The notes: generated from the letters alone by a model not told the origin. DNA of 64,000 bases from Tanypteryx hageni (GCA_028673005.1 CM054113.1:213519504-213583503); one strand, 5' to 3'; numbered from the stretch's first letter, positions 24,712 through 38,189 are shown. Made by a program: numbers and translations.

Positions 24712-24736
24712 GTGTGTGTGTATATATATACACACA
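24712..24736. repeat. GT/TA/AC dinucleotide palindrome
   Basis: A GT run, a TA run and an AC run form a 25-bp near-perfect palindrome. It is directly followed by CAGAGGCGTAACTGGG (24735), which resembles a hAT-type terminus. A poor candidate partner end lies near 25595, without target duplication. Confidence 0.5.
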
Positions 24737-24899
24737 GAGGCGTAACTGGGAGTTATGGCGCCTATGGCAAAATTTTTAGAAAACACCTTGTATTATATAG
24801 AATATAATTTTTCTGCGTTTTGATAAGGAATAACAGCGTTTTTATTAACAACAACTTTGGTATATATATATATATAATATTATTCAACAACAGCACGTG

Positions 24900-27800
24900 G
24901 ATTTCCTGAATTTGAATGTATTTCCAATGTTATTTCAAACAAACCAATTAGGAAACATTTTTATGATTTTGTATTTCTTATTAAGGAATTTTTAGGATTG
25001 TAAATTTTGCATTAAAAATGAATGTTACATATGAATCAACATAAAGGAACTTTTGTAAAATAAAAGCAATTGAAATTATAGTTGTGTCGCTAATACGAAC
25101 AGGTTAAAATTGTACCAAAAATTCTCAATAGTAGAACTTTTAAGTTTTGCGCTAAGAGATACAAAGCATATTTATATCAGAATGATTTACTTATTCTGTT
25201 ATGAAAGTTGCATTGCATTGTTTTTGAATGACATGCAATGTTTACTAGTCAACTCGTTGCAGCGTTGCTTGCGAAAAGGATATGATGGCGAAAGGAGACA
25301 GAATAAGGACTAAATCATAAATTTTAAAAGGCAATATTAATTTTTTAAGATATACAATTAAAAGAAATTTTATATTAAAACAATAAAACCATTCCCTAAA
25401 ATCGCAATAAAATAGCTTTCTATCCCTTCTCTCCCTATTTTTATTGGAAAACATTTATTTGAAAAATTAATTATTTCCCAACTATTCCACACAGATATTT
25501 CCTGATGCTTTCAAGTGGGATAATCCCTCCGGATGGCGACCTTAAGAGCATCATGCTCCCTTGGTCTCATTTATAGTAAGCCCGCTACTGCACCTTAGGC
25601 CGCCCTTATGCGAAACAATAAATAATTACAAGCGGGCACGGTCTTATTGTGTTTTGGAAAAATTATTGCGATACAGGGATACATTACTAAAAATCGAAAA
25701 ATTTCGGAAAATCGCGACGTTTGGTCTCAGGTTAGCAGGATGTGACGCGGAAATTTATTCGCTTTAGCTGTTAGTTATAGCATGCAGGTGACTTAATGTG
25801 CAGCATTATATCAGTCTGATGTCTGCTCTCACCTTTGTAAAGGCAGAAATACGGCAGCTTTGCTCTGTCAATTTCGCTCTACGTGCTCGACTATCTCATT
25901 AAGTTATCATTACATGAGTCATGTTTGACTAAATTTCAGACACATATGTGTGTTTAGTTCCAAAAAGATAAATACAAACAGAGACACTTATAAGCGAATA
26001 AATAAAGCATTTCCACAAAATTAATTCAAAACGATGACAATGACGGTGAAACAATGCGGTGAAATCGTCATCAAAACAACCTTCAACGCATATGACATAA
26101 CGGAAAGAATTTCTTTTGTTATTTGCAATAAAATTTATTCGATTTGGAATTTTTACTATGGATAGTATTATCTAGTCAACGCTAAAATAAGTAGATCATC
26201 TAAAAAATTACATTCCATAAACTACGCTTCGTGTTACATTCGAAGTCCCGTTATTTTTAAGTAATTGTATAAGTACAAATAAGTGATTAACGTAGGTGTT
26301 ATAACAATCGGTCAAGTGAACAAGGAAATACAGTAATGGCATAATTTCCTCCAATGAAATGCTTCGCCAATTTCCGACATTTTTCCTTTCGCAACATGGT
26401 TAAATAATAATACAAAAATACTATAAAGCAGTAAGCAATGACTGCATTTCAACGGCAATAAAATGGAATTACCTTGGTAACAGTTTACCAGAAACAACAA
26501 ATAATTTTACTTGATGGGCGTATCTTTCAGTAAAATAACAAATTTTCGTGGGCTGCGAGAGTTAAATACGATTTATATTCTACTGCCAGAGAAATCTGTG
26601 CTTCGAATCGTCTTCGAGAAACTACTATTTCAGCACGTAGACATAAGTTGGCAGATCCATTATTAACACCGTCATTTGCAGTACATGTGTCTCTCTCCCG
26701 ATGCTGAGAGCGAACCGCGTCATGGCGTTTAGAAAGCGAGAGCGTATCATGAGAGGGCGGTGTTTGTCTAGGCTTACCTTGATCCGGAGACACTAATTCA
26801 TGGGAAAGCTGAAGGTAGAATTAGATTAGCGGTCCCACGTAATAACGCCTACACTTTTCCAATCTCTCACCCCTCTCCGCCCCTTCATCTCTCCCCTTCG
26901 GAAGCTACCGCTCACCCTCGAGAACCTTATCGAAGCAATAAATCCAGGCACCACCTGCTTCCCAGCCCTTATCCACCGAAACGCTCATCCATACCAAACG
27001 ATGGCGTACCGTTTCACCCCTATGCCGTTAAGGCAGATGGGTTCATTTTTACTTGGGAGACGCTTGACGCGAAGGCATCTTTTAGTAAGGAGAATATTAG
27101 ATTTTTGAAGATGCTATTTTGTCCGACTTTATGATGTAAAAACATGGACGCTGATATTCAGTCTTCAGGTTCAAATACTTTTTGTCCGATCCCTTAAGTC
27201 TAATATTTATACATCGAACCCGCAAAGGAAACAAAAAATTTGAGATGTTAAAAATTCTATTTATTCAGTTTCTTTATCTAACAATAAGTCGGAGCGAAAA
27301 AAGGAGAAAAATTTCTCCCTCGAGTCATGGGTAATTCGATTTAGTTAGGTTAAACTGGTAGTTTAGAATATGTTTGAACACGATACAACTTTCAGCTTGT
27401 TGACTTAGAAATGTTAATGTTAGATTGTGAACTTGGGTGCTTAATAAGGTAGAATATTCTGAAATAATGAACAAATCGAATCAGAGTAAATTTTAACCAA
27501 AATATTAAGAGAAATACTCAAGCGCACTCCCAAAATTCCGCTGTTTTGTTTCAGTGAAGTCTGCGAAGCCACCGTTATCTGTAGAATCTAAAATTCAAAA
27601 TAATTATGGATTTAAAAATGTTACGTTTCGGCACTCAAAAAAGGAAAAGTCTTCGGCTGTAATTATATGAAGTGGTTCAAAGTTCACCTAGTGGTTATTT
27701 AATTGTTTATATTACCACAATAAAATTTGATTCAATTTATATACAATACACATAAAAATCGATTGAAGTTTTTCAGGAAACATCAATATTTTAATAACTT

Positions 27801-28290
27801 TCTTCTGAAAACAAGTTAAAAATGAAAGGCAACTCCAATTTTATTCTTCTAGAAGTTAATTGCGATTTCTTTACACAAAAATTGCATTATTATATACGCG
27901 CACACGTTCACGAACACAAGATGAAGTAGCGAGTTTTGCGATAGTAGAGCATTATAATTAACAAAGATAAAATTGATTCCCCAAGCCATAATTACGCTTC
28001 ATACATCCATTAATTACGCACATCCACCCAATATCTACAGTAGAAAAACGTTGCAGCTCGAACCGTAGCGAAGAAAGATGTCACGAGGAAAGTTACGGCC
28101 TCCAATTATTTAAGAGCCCGAAGCGATGGGGGTGGCAATGTTTTCGTAACTTTTTTCTCCAAACATCGATACTCGAGGATGAGAGGAACCAACCTTGGAA
28201 CTGGACCCTAGCCCACCCTAACGAAACAAGTGGAAGGTGCGCTTCTATATAGAATTAGGCGATCGTGAGGACGAATATTAATGACGTCGT
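24900..28290. other. Intronic sequence, nothing recognised
   Basis: AT-rich with short, unrecognised open frames. No RNA genes, transposon ends or splice-flanked exons of the receptor could be made out. Confidence 0.4.
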
Positions 28291-28304
28291 CGACCATCTG
28301 CGGG

Positions 28305-28420
28305 CGATTAGGGAGGGGATGGAGGAGGGAGGGGAAGGGGTAGGGAGAAGAGTTTTGGAAGGAGGAAGAGAGAAAGAAAAGAGGGGGTGTGGAGGGAGCC
28401 GTGGGAAGGTGGGACGTAAG
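28305..28420 (+). repeat. Polypurine tract with G-quadruplex potential
   Basis: Long G/A-only stretches with closely spaced G-runs (GGGAGGGG, GGAGGGAGGGGAAGGGG, GTAGGGAG at 28311-28350), then GGAAGGAGGAAGAG. In the minus-strand transcript this region is CU-rich. Confidence 0.6.
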
Positions 28421-28449
28421 AGCAGCATGGATGGAAATGAATAGGTTTT

Positions 28450-31400
28450 GAAATTGGAGTGCTTAGATTTGGAGAAATTGATTGGTTTTAAATTAATGTT
28501 CATAACGCACGGAATCGGGGTAATGCAGCGCGGACCATAATTTGGACCAGAAAACATTGAGAATTACGAAGCAATTCAACTCTCCATTGCAATTTCCACG
28601 TTAAGTGGGAAAGAAGAATATCCGGCATAGATGTAAACCAACTCAAATGGAAGAAAGAAATTTATGACGCGAATTAATGTTTCCGCTGAGCAAAATGTGT
28701 ATAAAAAAAGGTTTTCTTCTAAAGAGGCTTCCTGGAATGGGATTAATTAATGAGATTACCCAAATAAGGAAGTTTAAAGACAAAAAAGGACCTTTAAACA
28801 CGAAAAACAAATCAAGTTTCACGTTCCGAGAAATGAAATTACGACGGAGAGGTGCGTTATTATGATTAAAATATTTACGTGCTTTGGCAATAATAAGATA
28901 TGAACATGAATGAAGAGCTGTTTATGGATTGCAGCTTTAACACACTGTAGGACAAAAGCAAAATATTGTGGTCGATTCAGGGGATCATGTTGAGCTACGT
29001 ATTTGCTTATGATAAACAACGGGTTTTAAAAAAGCCAATTTGTTCCGGTATTATTAATTATGAAGATGAAAAAGGACCCAAACTCATACTGTTTCAAAAA
29101 CCAGGTCATAGGCTTTATATTTCAAAGGGAAATAAATGGAGCCTATGCTACATTAAGTGGAAATGTGGCTGGACATTCTACGCGTTGAGGAACCTCTCAT
29201 TAACATCCGGTAAATCATTTCTATTATGAATAAGGCAAAATTAAATTAAAATCGTGTAATTTACGCGCATCATAAAATATAACAAATGCAATGATGCAAG
29301 TTAGAGGTGTAACTCATGCATGCATAAAATAATGAGTTGAAAATGACCAAGCAATCGGAATTTATGTTTCGTCATATTCTGCAGCCGTTATATTTCGCGA
29401 GGGCTTCCCTTGTTCGTGTTTTTGGTATTTGCTGCCTCCGCTTTCGTGCCACGGACTAAGGGAGACGCATAGCGGCGCGCCGTTTGCCGGCTTCCAGAAT
29501 GGTAATGTGGCGGTATGCTTTATTGCGTGGCGAGCTCTCCCACTGTATATAGGATCCCGGTTTTGCGTAGGATGACACCAAATTGGATTTGGTCTAAAAT
29601 GTTCTGGAATGATCGCCAGACGTACCCCTTGCTTTTCCAGACGGAAAAAGGGGCTTCTATTCAGTATTCGAGAGATGGAATGGGCGATGAATAGGGATAG
29701 CGGGATTATATAGAAGGCAGGAGAGATAACGGGCTGTATAAAGAACGTTTTCCGTGGACCATCCTCTGCAAAAAAAACGCGAGCGATATCTCCTCCAAGA
29801 TTCTTTGAATGTCTCACCTACTCGGGACTTTCATTTTTTATGTTCAGAGAAATGCAAATAGTTCGTTCCTATGCTTAGCGACGGATCGCCGAAGCGTTTA
29901 CTTCTTTTCCCTCCTTTTTTTCGAGGCCACTTTCGATAAATCTCTACAGTCCTCCTATTCCCTTCCCCCTTTTTATTTCTAACTCCGATAAATACTAGAT
30001 ACCCGTTTTTACCGTGTCTTTTCCTACGCACTCGCTTCCCACTACCTCTCTTGAGAATTGAACGAAAGTATCTCCCTCTGCTTTTCCTCGATTATTTACT
30101 GCTCTGGTGAACTTTCTCCCCCTTTTCCTGCCTTTTAAAGGAATCCGGTCTTTCCCTCGTTTGGCTTGGAATCTCTCCCTCTTTATCTCATACACTGTAA
30201 TCCCTCCAATTTCCCCTTTCCTTTATTTGTCTTGCTCTCTGTTACGGCGAGAAAAAATACATAAGAGTTGCCTCTTGCATTTTATACTTCCTACCGCAAT
30301 TTATTTTTTCTACTTTAAAAAAAAAAATTCCTTCCTCCTCTTGCATACCTGTCCTAAAAATGCCTCTCCTGAGAATCCTCTATTTTATCTCGTAATTTCC
30401 CCTTCCATATTTAGAATTGATCATAGATGTATTCGAATTACTGTCCGTAAAAATAAAGGAATCTATTTTATGCTAATCGAAGAAAACCAAATAAATACCA
30501 TTTTAATGCCATTTATGTATATTCTTCAGATAAATCAATCCTATCATATTGGAAGAATAGGGTTCAAATCAAAGGTTTTGTCTCAAGATCTAAGAAACTA
30601 TTTTGAAAATTTACTCTGGATCCACACCATTCTCGCTCCTTAATTCTGGCAATACATTAGATTTCTATTGCTGTTATTCTTGCTTCAAAGGCAACCTGGC
30701 ACTCAACGCCATGACTACTAAGAAAAATTGCAGATAATTTGAGAAAACTGCTATGAATTACGCAACCGACTCTATATTAGTTTAAATTTTAGATTTCTTT
30801 ATTTTGGCGCAAGGGAATCATGTCAGACGTTAAATTTATCATTCCGCCGATTTTATCATAATTCTATTAATTCTTAAGAAAGATGAATAAATTCGGATTT
30901 TCGGGAATAATGTATGAAATCTTTTTTAGATAACGCAAAATTATACAGAATAGACTGTTTCTATTTTGATATTTTTCCTTATAGCGTTCAATGAAACATC
31001 ATTTCTAGTTTCACCTTAATAGATTAAGTTAAATTTTTGGGATCTTCAAAATTCGGATGGTTTTAAAAAATTAATTAGATTAAAACAATAGATGCAAAGA
31101 AAATGCACGAGTACATTTTCATCCTTTGTTTTAAACTTAAATAAAAAAAGAGCGAAATCTATAAACGTATGAATCCAATATGTCGACGGAATCATCTTTA
31201 CCTATGCATTAATTTAAATGAGGAAATTCCCCATTCTCTCTCTTTTTCTTTCAATAACATGGAATTCGGACGAGGTTAAAATATAATAATACACTCCTAC
31301 TATCTCCCTATCTGTCCCTCTGAAACAATTTTTTCTCTCTCTCACATTTTTCTCTGAAAATTGATGCCAGACGTTTAATTAAGCCTCCCTCACGAATCCA

Positions 31401-32925
31401 GAAATCAATGGATTCATTAACTGCCGCTCATTCTGATCCATGCGTCTTTTAATTTCTCATACCTTGATTGATTCGCTCTATTGGATGATTCGATTCGATC
31501 GTCTCTCTCTCCGCTCCCTCTTACCTTCACCGATCAATCGCATTCCATCCTCAGAAGCTTCCTCCGGACCACCTGGCTACCAATTTTTGCCTAACAACGG
31601 CATACACACACTCGAGCGGAACTCGCACAACTTAGCTTTGGTGTTTGCTGCATCGCTTTCGCTGAACCTTATCAAAAGGATCTCGTTTATCTTTCGCTTA
31701 TACCGCTCGATAAAGAGACGTTGCGAGGTAGTCTTTATTTTCTCCGGACAACATTAATTGCGAGGCAGATTGGAAAAGCTGATGGCGTCTTAGACACCAG
31801 ACGCCGCCTATCTTTCAACTGCACGCGGTCTACACACAAACACACACGCACATCTGTTCCCTTGTATTAAAGAAGAGGATATCTCGTTGGGATCAAGAGC
31901 TGTCGTCATCTACAAGAACACTTTCGCTCTCAATCAAATAAAAGAGCTAGATAAAATGCGGTTTGTTTAAAAAGGAAGCTATCACTATTTGAGCTCAACT
32001 GAAGAAGTTTTTTGTAAGCCAAATTTGATTATGATTCATTGACTATCGCAGGTAATGGTAGCGATTAATCTTGTTATTTAAGCGAAACCGATAAAACTAT
32101 GATACTCTTCATTGATCACGGCGTATACGTTTCTGGGTTTTATAAAATTTGCGTAAAATAATTTAAAGCAAAAATCAGTCTAAATTTAAATAGCTTGAAT
32201 AATATTATAAATTAAGAACACCTTGTAATATATTTTCGTGATGTATTGAATTACTTTTTGCAAGCGGAATAGTAGAATTAATGAATTTTGACAGAAAGTT
32301 ACAAAGAAACAGATTTAGCGATTTAACTATCCCATAAAAAAGGATAATCCATATATATTTATTAAAAGTCACTCTTTAATAAATCCATAATTAGATTATT
32401 AAAGAGATTTTTTTAGTTACTTGCAGTTACCTGTAGTTACGACAGAAACTCGAATTATATCTTCTTCGAAAAATAATTATTCTTACATAAACATCTCAAG
32501 ATACGCTCAGATTATGTCATTTGAGATGTATTATTAAATTGTAGTGAATTAGATGAATTTCTCACTTAATGTCAAAACACCTGAATTAAATTCATTCTTT
32601 CAGATCATTTTACATTAAAAAGAGCAATCGAATGAATTATATTGAATGGGAATTTACAGAGAAAGCTTAACGATATATTTTATCCTGTTATGTTTTTATA
32701 AAAACTTAATTGTTACTAATTATAGGATACATTAATTAAAAATCTGATGTGGCCACCACATGACTTTCTTCATACCTGTATTATTTCTAAAAATTCCAAA
32801 TAAAAATATTTTAAGAAACCGAGAAAATTTTAGACTACAAAGAACAGAAATAAACTCAAACCATAGCCTTCTGATATTGGGTATAGCCACAAAGCTCCAA
32901 CACAATTAAGAAAATAAAAAGAAGC
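28450..32925. other. Intronic sequence, nothing recognised
   Basis: Includes a CT-rich stretch at 29880-30300 and a GC-richer patch at 31480-31780. Open frames here are compositional and no family is recognised. Confidence 0.4.
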
Positions 32926-32933
32926 GTCACTAA

Positions 32934-33420
32934 GACAACTGTCAATTGTTAACAATAGTTGTCGGTAGATGGCAGCTAAAAACATAAGATATCTCTTAAA
33001 CAATGCATTATATGGGAAAATGTTTCAAAAAAGTTGTAGAAAATTACATTTCCTACAACTTTTATTCCACTACATTTCTGCATTTATCAAATATAAAAGC
33101 AAATATTTCAAAATAACGGATAAGTGACAAGAGTAAACACCCACTTTCGGTTGACCGATTTTTACCAAAAACTAATCAGTTCTTGTGACTTTCATAAAAA
33201 TGTTAAATATATAATTTCACATTGACCTGATTAATAGTTTTTGACTTATAGCACCCACAAAAAAGGTGTCACACACACACAGACATCATCGAGAAAATTG
33301 TCGAAACGTGTTCAGGGGACCTCAAAACGTGTATTTCCGTTGAAATCTCGAAATCGATTTATTTCATGAAAACAATGCTACTACGTATGGAGAAAGTAAA
33401 AACGGATAAGGAATTTTATA
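32934..33420 (+). repeat. Unclassified interspersed repeat with two hairpins
   Basis: GACAACT...AGTTGTC (32934-32963) encloses ATTGTTAACAAT, giving a 30-bp palindrome. A second stem pairs AAAAGTTGTAG with CTACAACTTTT (about 33028-33063). Downstream come 'aggtgtcacacacacacag', 'acatcatcgagaaaattgtc' and 'ttcaggggacctcaaaacg', a pattern I associate with arthropod interspersed repeats. Boundaries and class are uncertain. Confidence 0.4.
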
Positions 33421-33663
33421 TTCAATAAAATATTTTATGTTAATGATGTTAAATTTAAAACCTTTTAAATGTGAATTAAATTTTTTGATTTAATAAATCA
33501 ATTATTCAAATATTAATTTTCTTGCAAATTGATTTCTTTTTTATTTCAAAATACACTCAACCTGATATCAACTGTGACGTGAAAAATTTTCTTGTCGTTT
33601 TACATTTGTCATAGAAATGAGTCCTAATAAATCATTTTAAATTTAGCCAATTCTTCTGTGTCA

Positions 33664-33666
<3 letters not shown>

Positions 33667-33711
<45 letters not shown>

Positions 33712-33718
33712 TTATGGT
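33667..33718. repeat. (TA)n microsatellite
   Basis: 26 uninterrupted TA dinucleotides. Confidence 0.95.
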
Positions 33719-33863
33719 ATTTGATGGCTTCATTAAAAATTCATTTTGAGATGTACCTTTTTATTTACGCTTGATTAAAAGAAAAGAGTGAACGCCTACA
33801 GTAAATTTCTTTTATGATTTCGGTGACTTCGACATCATCATAGGAAATGACTCACAGTATCTT

Positions 33864-34082
33864 TTAACCCTTACGCGCGGGACAACGAGTATACAACAGT
33901 TTTATTATATGCAGCGGAACGACGAGCATGCAGGCCGCGTGCCGATGCTTAATTATTCTCCTATATTAAGATTCGTAATATAGGAGAATAAGCACCGGCA
34001 CGCTGCGAGTATACACGTCGTCCAGCGGCATATGATAATACTAGTTGACGAGTATACTCGTAGTCCAACGCTTAAGGGTTAA
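33864..34082. mobile_element. piggyBac-like MITE, 211 bp, TTAA duplication, nearly palindromic
   Basis: Element 33868-34078, with TTAA at 33864-33867 and 34079-34082. The left end CCCTTACGCGCGGGACAACG pairs with the reverse complement of the right end, CCCTTAAGCGTTGGACTACG, and both continue into ACGAGTATAC. The centre (about 33957-33990) is itself an inverted repeat (TCTCCTATATTA...TAATATAGGAGA), so almost the whole element can fold into a hairpin. TTAA plus CCCTT ends are characteristic of the piggyBac superfamily. Confidence 0.82.
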
Positions 34083-34089
34083 CGGTAAT

Positions 34090-35345
34090 GACGAAGGGTT
34101 CATGACTAACGTTATGATGAATAAAGGGATAATGAGCCACCTGCAGAAATTAAATGAAATCAATTAGACGTGTTTTTCGTATAACATCATTAACTTCCTC
34201 TCGCATGAATGGATATGTTCTGGATCTTTTTTTTGAAAGGAGTCCGCATCCTGGACTCAGGTATATATCAAATTGTTGCACGCTATAATACAACCTAAGA
34301 GAATGACATTTGATAAACACAGCTTTACTTTACTTTCAGGTTTAGTACCGCAGGGGTTCGTCATAGAAATCCACTATTCACGGATTAAAATCTGTAAAAC
34401 ATTCGGCATTTCACTAATTATTTGCATAACTAGTTGTGATTTGGAATTTTCCGAGTTTCTTTTGAATGAAGGCAGATGTAAAATATTAAAGTACGATCTA
34501 GCTCGTATATTTTAATGTTAATTTTATTTTCGTAATGCACTCTCTTACTTGTCAAACAAGAAGTAATTATCGTGATCAGTCGTCATGGTCATTTTAACCA
34601 TCAATGGATATATTGACACGTTCCGAGTCGGATTTATATTCTGTGATATTAATTGAAAATTTTCAGGTTTACTTTTTACCAAAACGTCCAAAAGGTCATC
34701 ACTGTCATATTTTAATCCTGCCAATCAATTTGTTATGTTCTCTTCTATAGGTATTATGACGCATAAACAAAAAAACATGAAAGTAAGAAACTTTAAAATG
34801 TACTGAAAGCATTATCGATAAATAAACGAAAACGTTTCTCCCATGGATTATGATAGTAATCCGATAACACAAATACCGTTTATAAGACAAAGCAGCAAAA
34901 GGGACACAGAAAGTACGAACATCACTGTTGGTGAAAGGTACACAAAGGTTCAAGGCCGTATCATTAAAATTATTGATGGGATGGAACGATCGATTAATAT
35001 CGAACTGCGCGTTCACTTCAGGGCAAAGCGGGTGCAGTTAATAGAAGGGAAAATGATGGGAATATGTACATATAAAGGACAATTATATATGGATTAAGCA
35101 TGCATTTAAAATTTCCAATAGAAATACAGTGTTCATCTCTTACTTTTTACTATGAAAAAAAATGAATGGTTAAAAAGCTAATTTTTGGGGTGGAGGTTAA
35201 TTTATTTAAAAAGCACTTGAATGATTTTTGTGTCTAATTTAAAATTAATAGTTGTTTGACTTATACAAAAAGTTACAAGCCAGGTTATAAGGCCATAACT
35301 GGGAATTCATAGAATTGTAGGTACATCAAGCATAGTAACAAACAG
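34090..35345. other. Intronic sequence, nothing recognised
   Basis: Contains an 84-codon frame (34843-35097, plus) and an opposing 103-codon frame on the minus strand. Neither shows a known domain or splice context, and both are most likely chance. Confidence 0.4.
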
Positions 35346-35353
35346 CATCAAAT

Positions 35354-35429
35354 ATGCCTACATCCACGGCAGGATTTGAATCCGTAACAATAGCATTAGA
35401 AGGCAAACACAAACCTAGCCACCAGGCAT
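35354..35429 (-). mobile_element. tRNA-like sequence, probable SINE head
   Basis: A 76-nt block whose ends ATGCCT and AGGCAT pair as an acceptor-like stem. It has GGATTCAAATCC as box B and a degenerate box A (GGTGGCTAGG). The T-stem pairing is poor and no sensible anticodon arm forms, so it is not a functional tRNA. The body towards lower coordinates does not match the other SINE family here. Confidence 0.5.
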
Positions 35430-36208
35430 TAGTTTATAAATTTGACCATCGGCCATTAATACATAACCCCTTATCTTTTTCACCTAACTTGACTGCTCCG
35501 TTGTCTTTCAGGAAGGTTCAGGGTATGGAATAAATAAAACTGCCAAAGAGCCTTAGGGTGCGCCACCTTGGACGGTTCAACAATAAGACAGAAATTTCCA
35601 CACCAAAATGTCTTAAGTTGCTTCCTTATCAACCTTTCAAATAAATCAGGCTTAAAACCAATATTTAGGACGAGCTATTTGAATTACACTAGCTTTATAA
35701 GAAAATTAACAACCGGATATAGCAAGTTGCATTAAGTAGCTCGGAAACTGAAAATCATAAAGATAATATTTTTACGAATAATTATTGCTAGGAGCAGCGC
35801 TAATGACACACCGATTTAGCTTACCATTAAATTATTTTTTGGAGGCAAAAGAAGTGCTCGGATGCTTACAGATTAACAAAAATCATGCAAATATCAAACT
35901 GCCTATCAGATCCCGTTGACATGCAAACTATCTTCTAACCAATAGCGGAGAAACCGCAAACCCTCGTTCAGGTTTGTAGCAAGGTGGAATTCCCGTCCCA
36001 TTCCTTATTGCTAATAATGCTGTCCTTTATTTAACCAACCACCACACTATATATTGGGCGCTTTTACTATTAGCTGTGCATGGTAATGACGATGTTATCG
36101 AAGATGACAAAACATACCGATTTCCGTCACACAAATAAAATGCTAATGAAAGGATATTTTTTCGCACCGACTAAACGCGTAAACCTCAAAATTAGAGAAA
36201 GAAATTCG

Positions 36209-36209
<1 letters not shown>

Positions 36210-36261
<52 letters not shown>
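36210..36261. repeat. (AT)n microsatellite
   Basis: About 26 uninterrupted AT dinucleotides. Confidence 0.95.
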
Positions 36262-36263
<2 letters not shown>

Positions 36264-36479
36264 CGCTTTCGTTTTTATGGGGGTGGAGAGAAGGGGCGGC
36301 GCATATTTCCTAAGCTTCTTCTTCTCTCTGTCTCTACCGTTTCTCCAATAAACGGATAAACAATAGCTAGAAGATTTGGATCATCCTCTTATAGGATATC
36401 GATGGCGAACAGTATTCGAGGGATTATTAAAACCATATGTGCCATCATAACATAAAGTACCGGCATAATTTCGGAGCCC

Positions 36480-37110
36480 ACTGAGTCAAGCTCCCTTCCT
36501 CCCTCCCTCATCCTCTTCTTCTCTCTTCCTTTCCCTCCCTCCCACTTCCCGTTACCTCCTGAGATCAAGCATGATTTAGTAACGGTCATGCGCACGCCAT
36601 GGCATGTATTGGCACAGCGCTCATTAATTCCGACTCGCCTCCGCCCGAAGCCCCTTCCACCATTCCCTTCCCCTACCCCATCTTCCTTTTGCTCTCTCTC
36701 TCTCTCTCACATCCCACCTCACTCCCCTCACAAAAAAAGACCTCCCGCTTTCATCCTCCTTCCCCTCTAAAACACGCTGCTTGGAAAAAAGTGCAACTTC
36801 AACGCTGCTAAACTCATTCTCCTCGCCGTTCAGAATCTTTACTCCCAGAGGGCTAAGAAAAAAACCCTGCATTCCGGCATGGATTCATCGACGGATAGCT
36901 TCCGGCCGTGAAGCATGCGAAAAGGAAAAACGGTCAATGTGTTGGGAAGGTCGAGAGGTAAAGAGAGAGTGAATAATGCTTGAAAATGATGGAAGTGGGA
37001 GAGAGTGTGGGCGCGGGACAAGCATTTATGGGTGAAAATGGGAGGGGAAGAGTTGTCTGAAACTGGAGAAGGAAAAGAGGAAAAGGAGAGAGAGACAGAG
37101 AGAGAGGTCA
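36480..37110. other. CT-rich then GA-rich low-complexity region
   Basis: Pyrimidine-rich tracts (36484-36550 and 36660-36720, with TCTCTC runs) are followed by purine-rich sequence (36950-37110). The many open frames on both strands come from this composition. Confidence 0.6.
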
Positions 37111-37455
37111 CGTGTTGCCATGGATATTGGTCGATTAGCATCGGAAATTCGAAATTCCCAATTCCATTTCATCTTTTTTCTACGTCTGCTCTTCTTTCCT
37201 TGATTTTTACCGCTTCTCCACTCGTTTTTTGTTTGATTACGGTTTTATCCGGCGCTCCTGACCAACACATACCTTCATAGTCAAATTTCAGATATTAAAT
37301 AACACTAATGGCCCTTATTGCAGGATAAATATTAGGTATGCATAGGATTTTGCTCTTCCAACTTTTTTCCTATCCAACTCCTCTCGCTCCTTTTCCAATA
37401 AAAAACTATTGTGATTTCGACCATCTCAATTCTTAGAGATTGTAAAGTTTTGACT

Positions 37456-38181
37456 ATGGGATAACGTGAGGAGGGATGACAGGGGTAGGAGATATGGCAC
37501 ATCTCTAGTTTACATAGTCATAGACAGGGGGCAGCAATGGCGGTCAGTGCAGTGTGAGCAGTGAAGGAGAAAGTACACGTTGACAAATTCATTCTTTATT
37601 GTGCAGTTTTTTGTGATTTACAAACAAATTTTATTCACAGCTGTTGTTGGTACGTGCCTGAATTTTCATATATCATTTCTATTATTTTCATTTCGCATGT
37701 TTATCGCGGCAATAATGAAACACTTGTTTTCTGTAGATGAAGTTGGGTAAGTGGACACGTGGCATTATTACTTATCTACTGTTCTGCCATGTTTTGTCCG
37801 GAGGAGAAGGGTGCGTCATCAATCCTAACATTTTAGGAGAGACGGCCGATTATTTTGTAATACCTAAATATGAGATATAAAAAATTGTGGTATCTTAAGT
37901 AGATCTTGCTTTTCGGTTTACCAACACGTATATTCCCATAAGACATCTCTCCGACCCATAGTGCGTCATCTTACCTACCCTAGGAGGAGAAATGGCAAAA
38001 ACGGGGGTTTGAAAAATCGCTTAAAATCATATTTGAAGCCTTTTTAAAAAACTACTTCTATTTTTCCTAAAATAACTAATAACCGTAGAATGCATTATTA
38101 TCAGCGATCTCATGATTTCTCTTCTATTCTAAGATCTACAATTTTTTGTTTAATTGTGCGTCATCTCTCCTCGCATTACAC
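37456..38181. repeat. Possible MITE-like repeat with GTGCGTCATC motifs
   Basis: GTGCGTCATC occurs at 37811, 37961 and 38156. The left end GTGAGGAGGGATGAC (37466-37480) is inverted at the right end, whose reverse complement is GCGAGGAGAGATGAC. No target duplication was identified, so this is tentative. Confidence 0.35.
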
Positions 38182-38189
38182 TTTTATCT

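Noticed and set aside
24735..25595. A hAT-like element starting CAGAGGCGTAAC
   Set aside because: The opposite end is a poor match and the 8-bp flanks differ; kept only as a remark.
29362..29817. A 151-codon minus-strand frame
   Set aside because: No motif recognised and no matching splice signals to the receptor exons. The composition looks non-coding.
30107..30643. A 178-codon open frame on the plus strand
   Set aside because: Phe/Leu/Ser-rich translation of a CT-rich tract with no recognisable family.
35354..35429. A functional tRNA gene
   Set aside because: Only the acceptor-like stem and box B are good; the anticodon arm does not fold.
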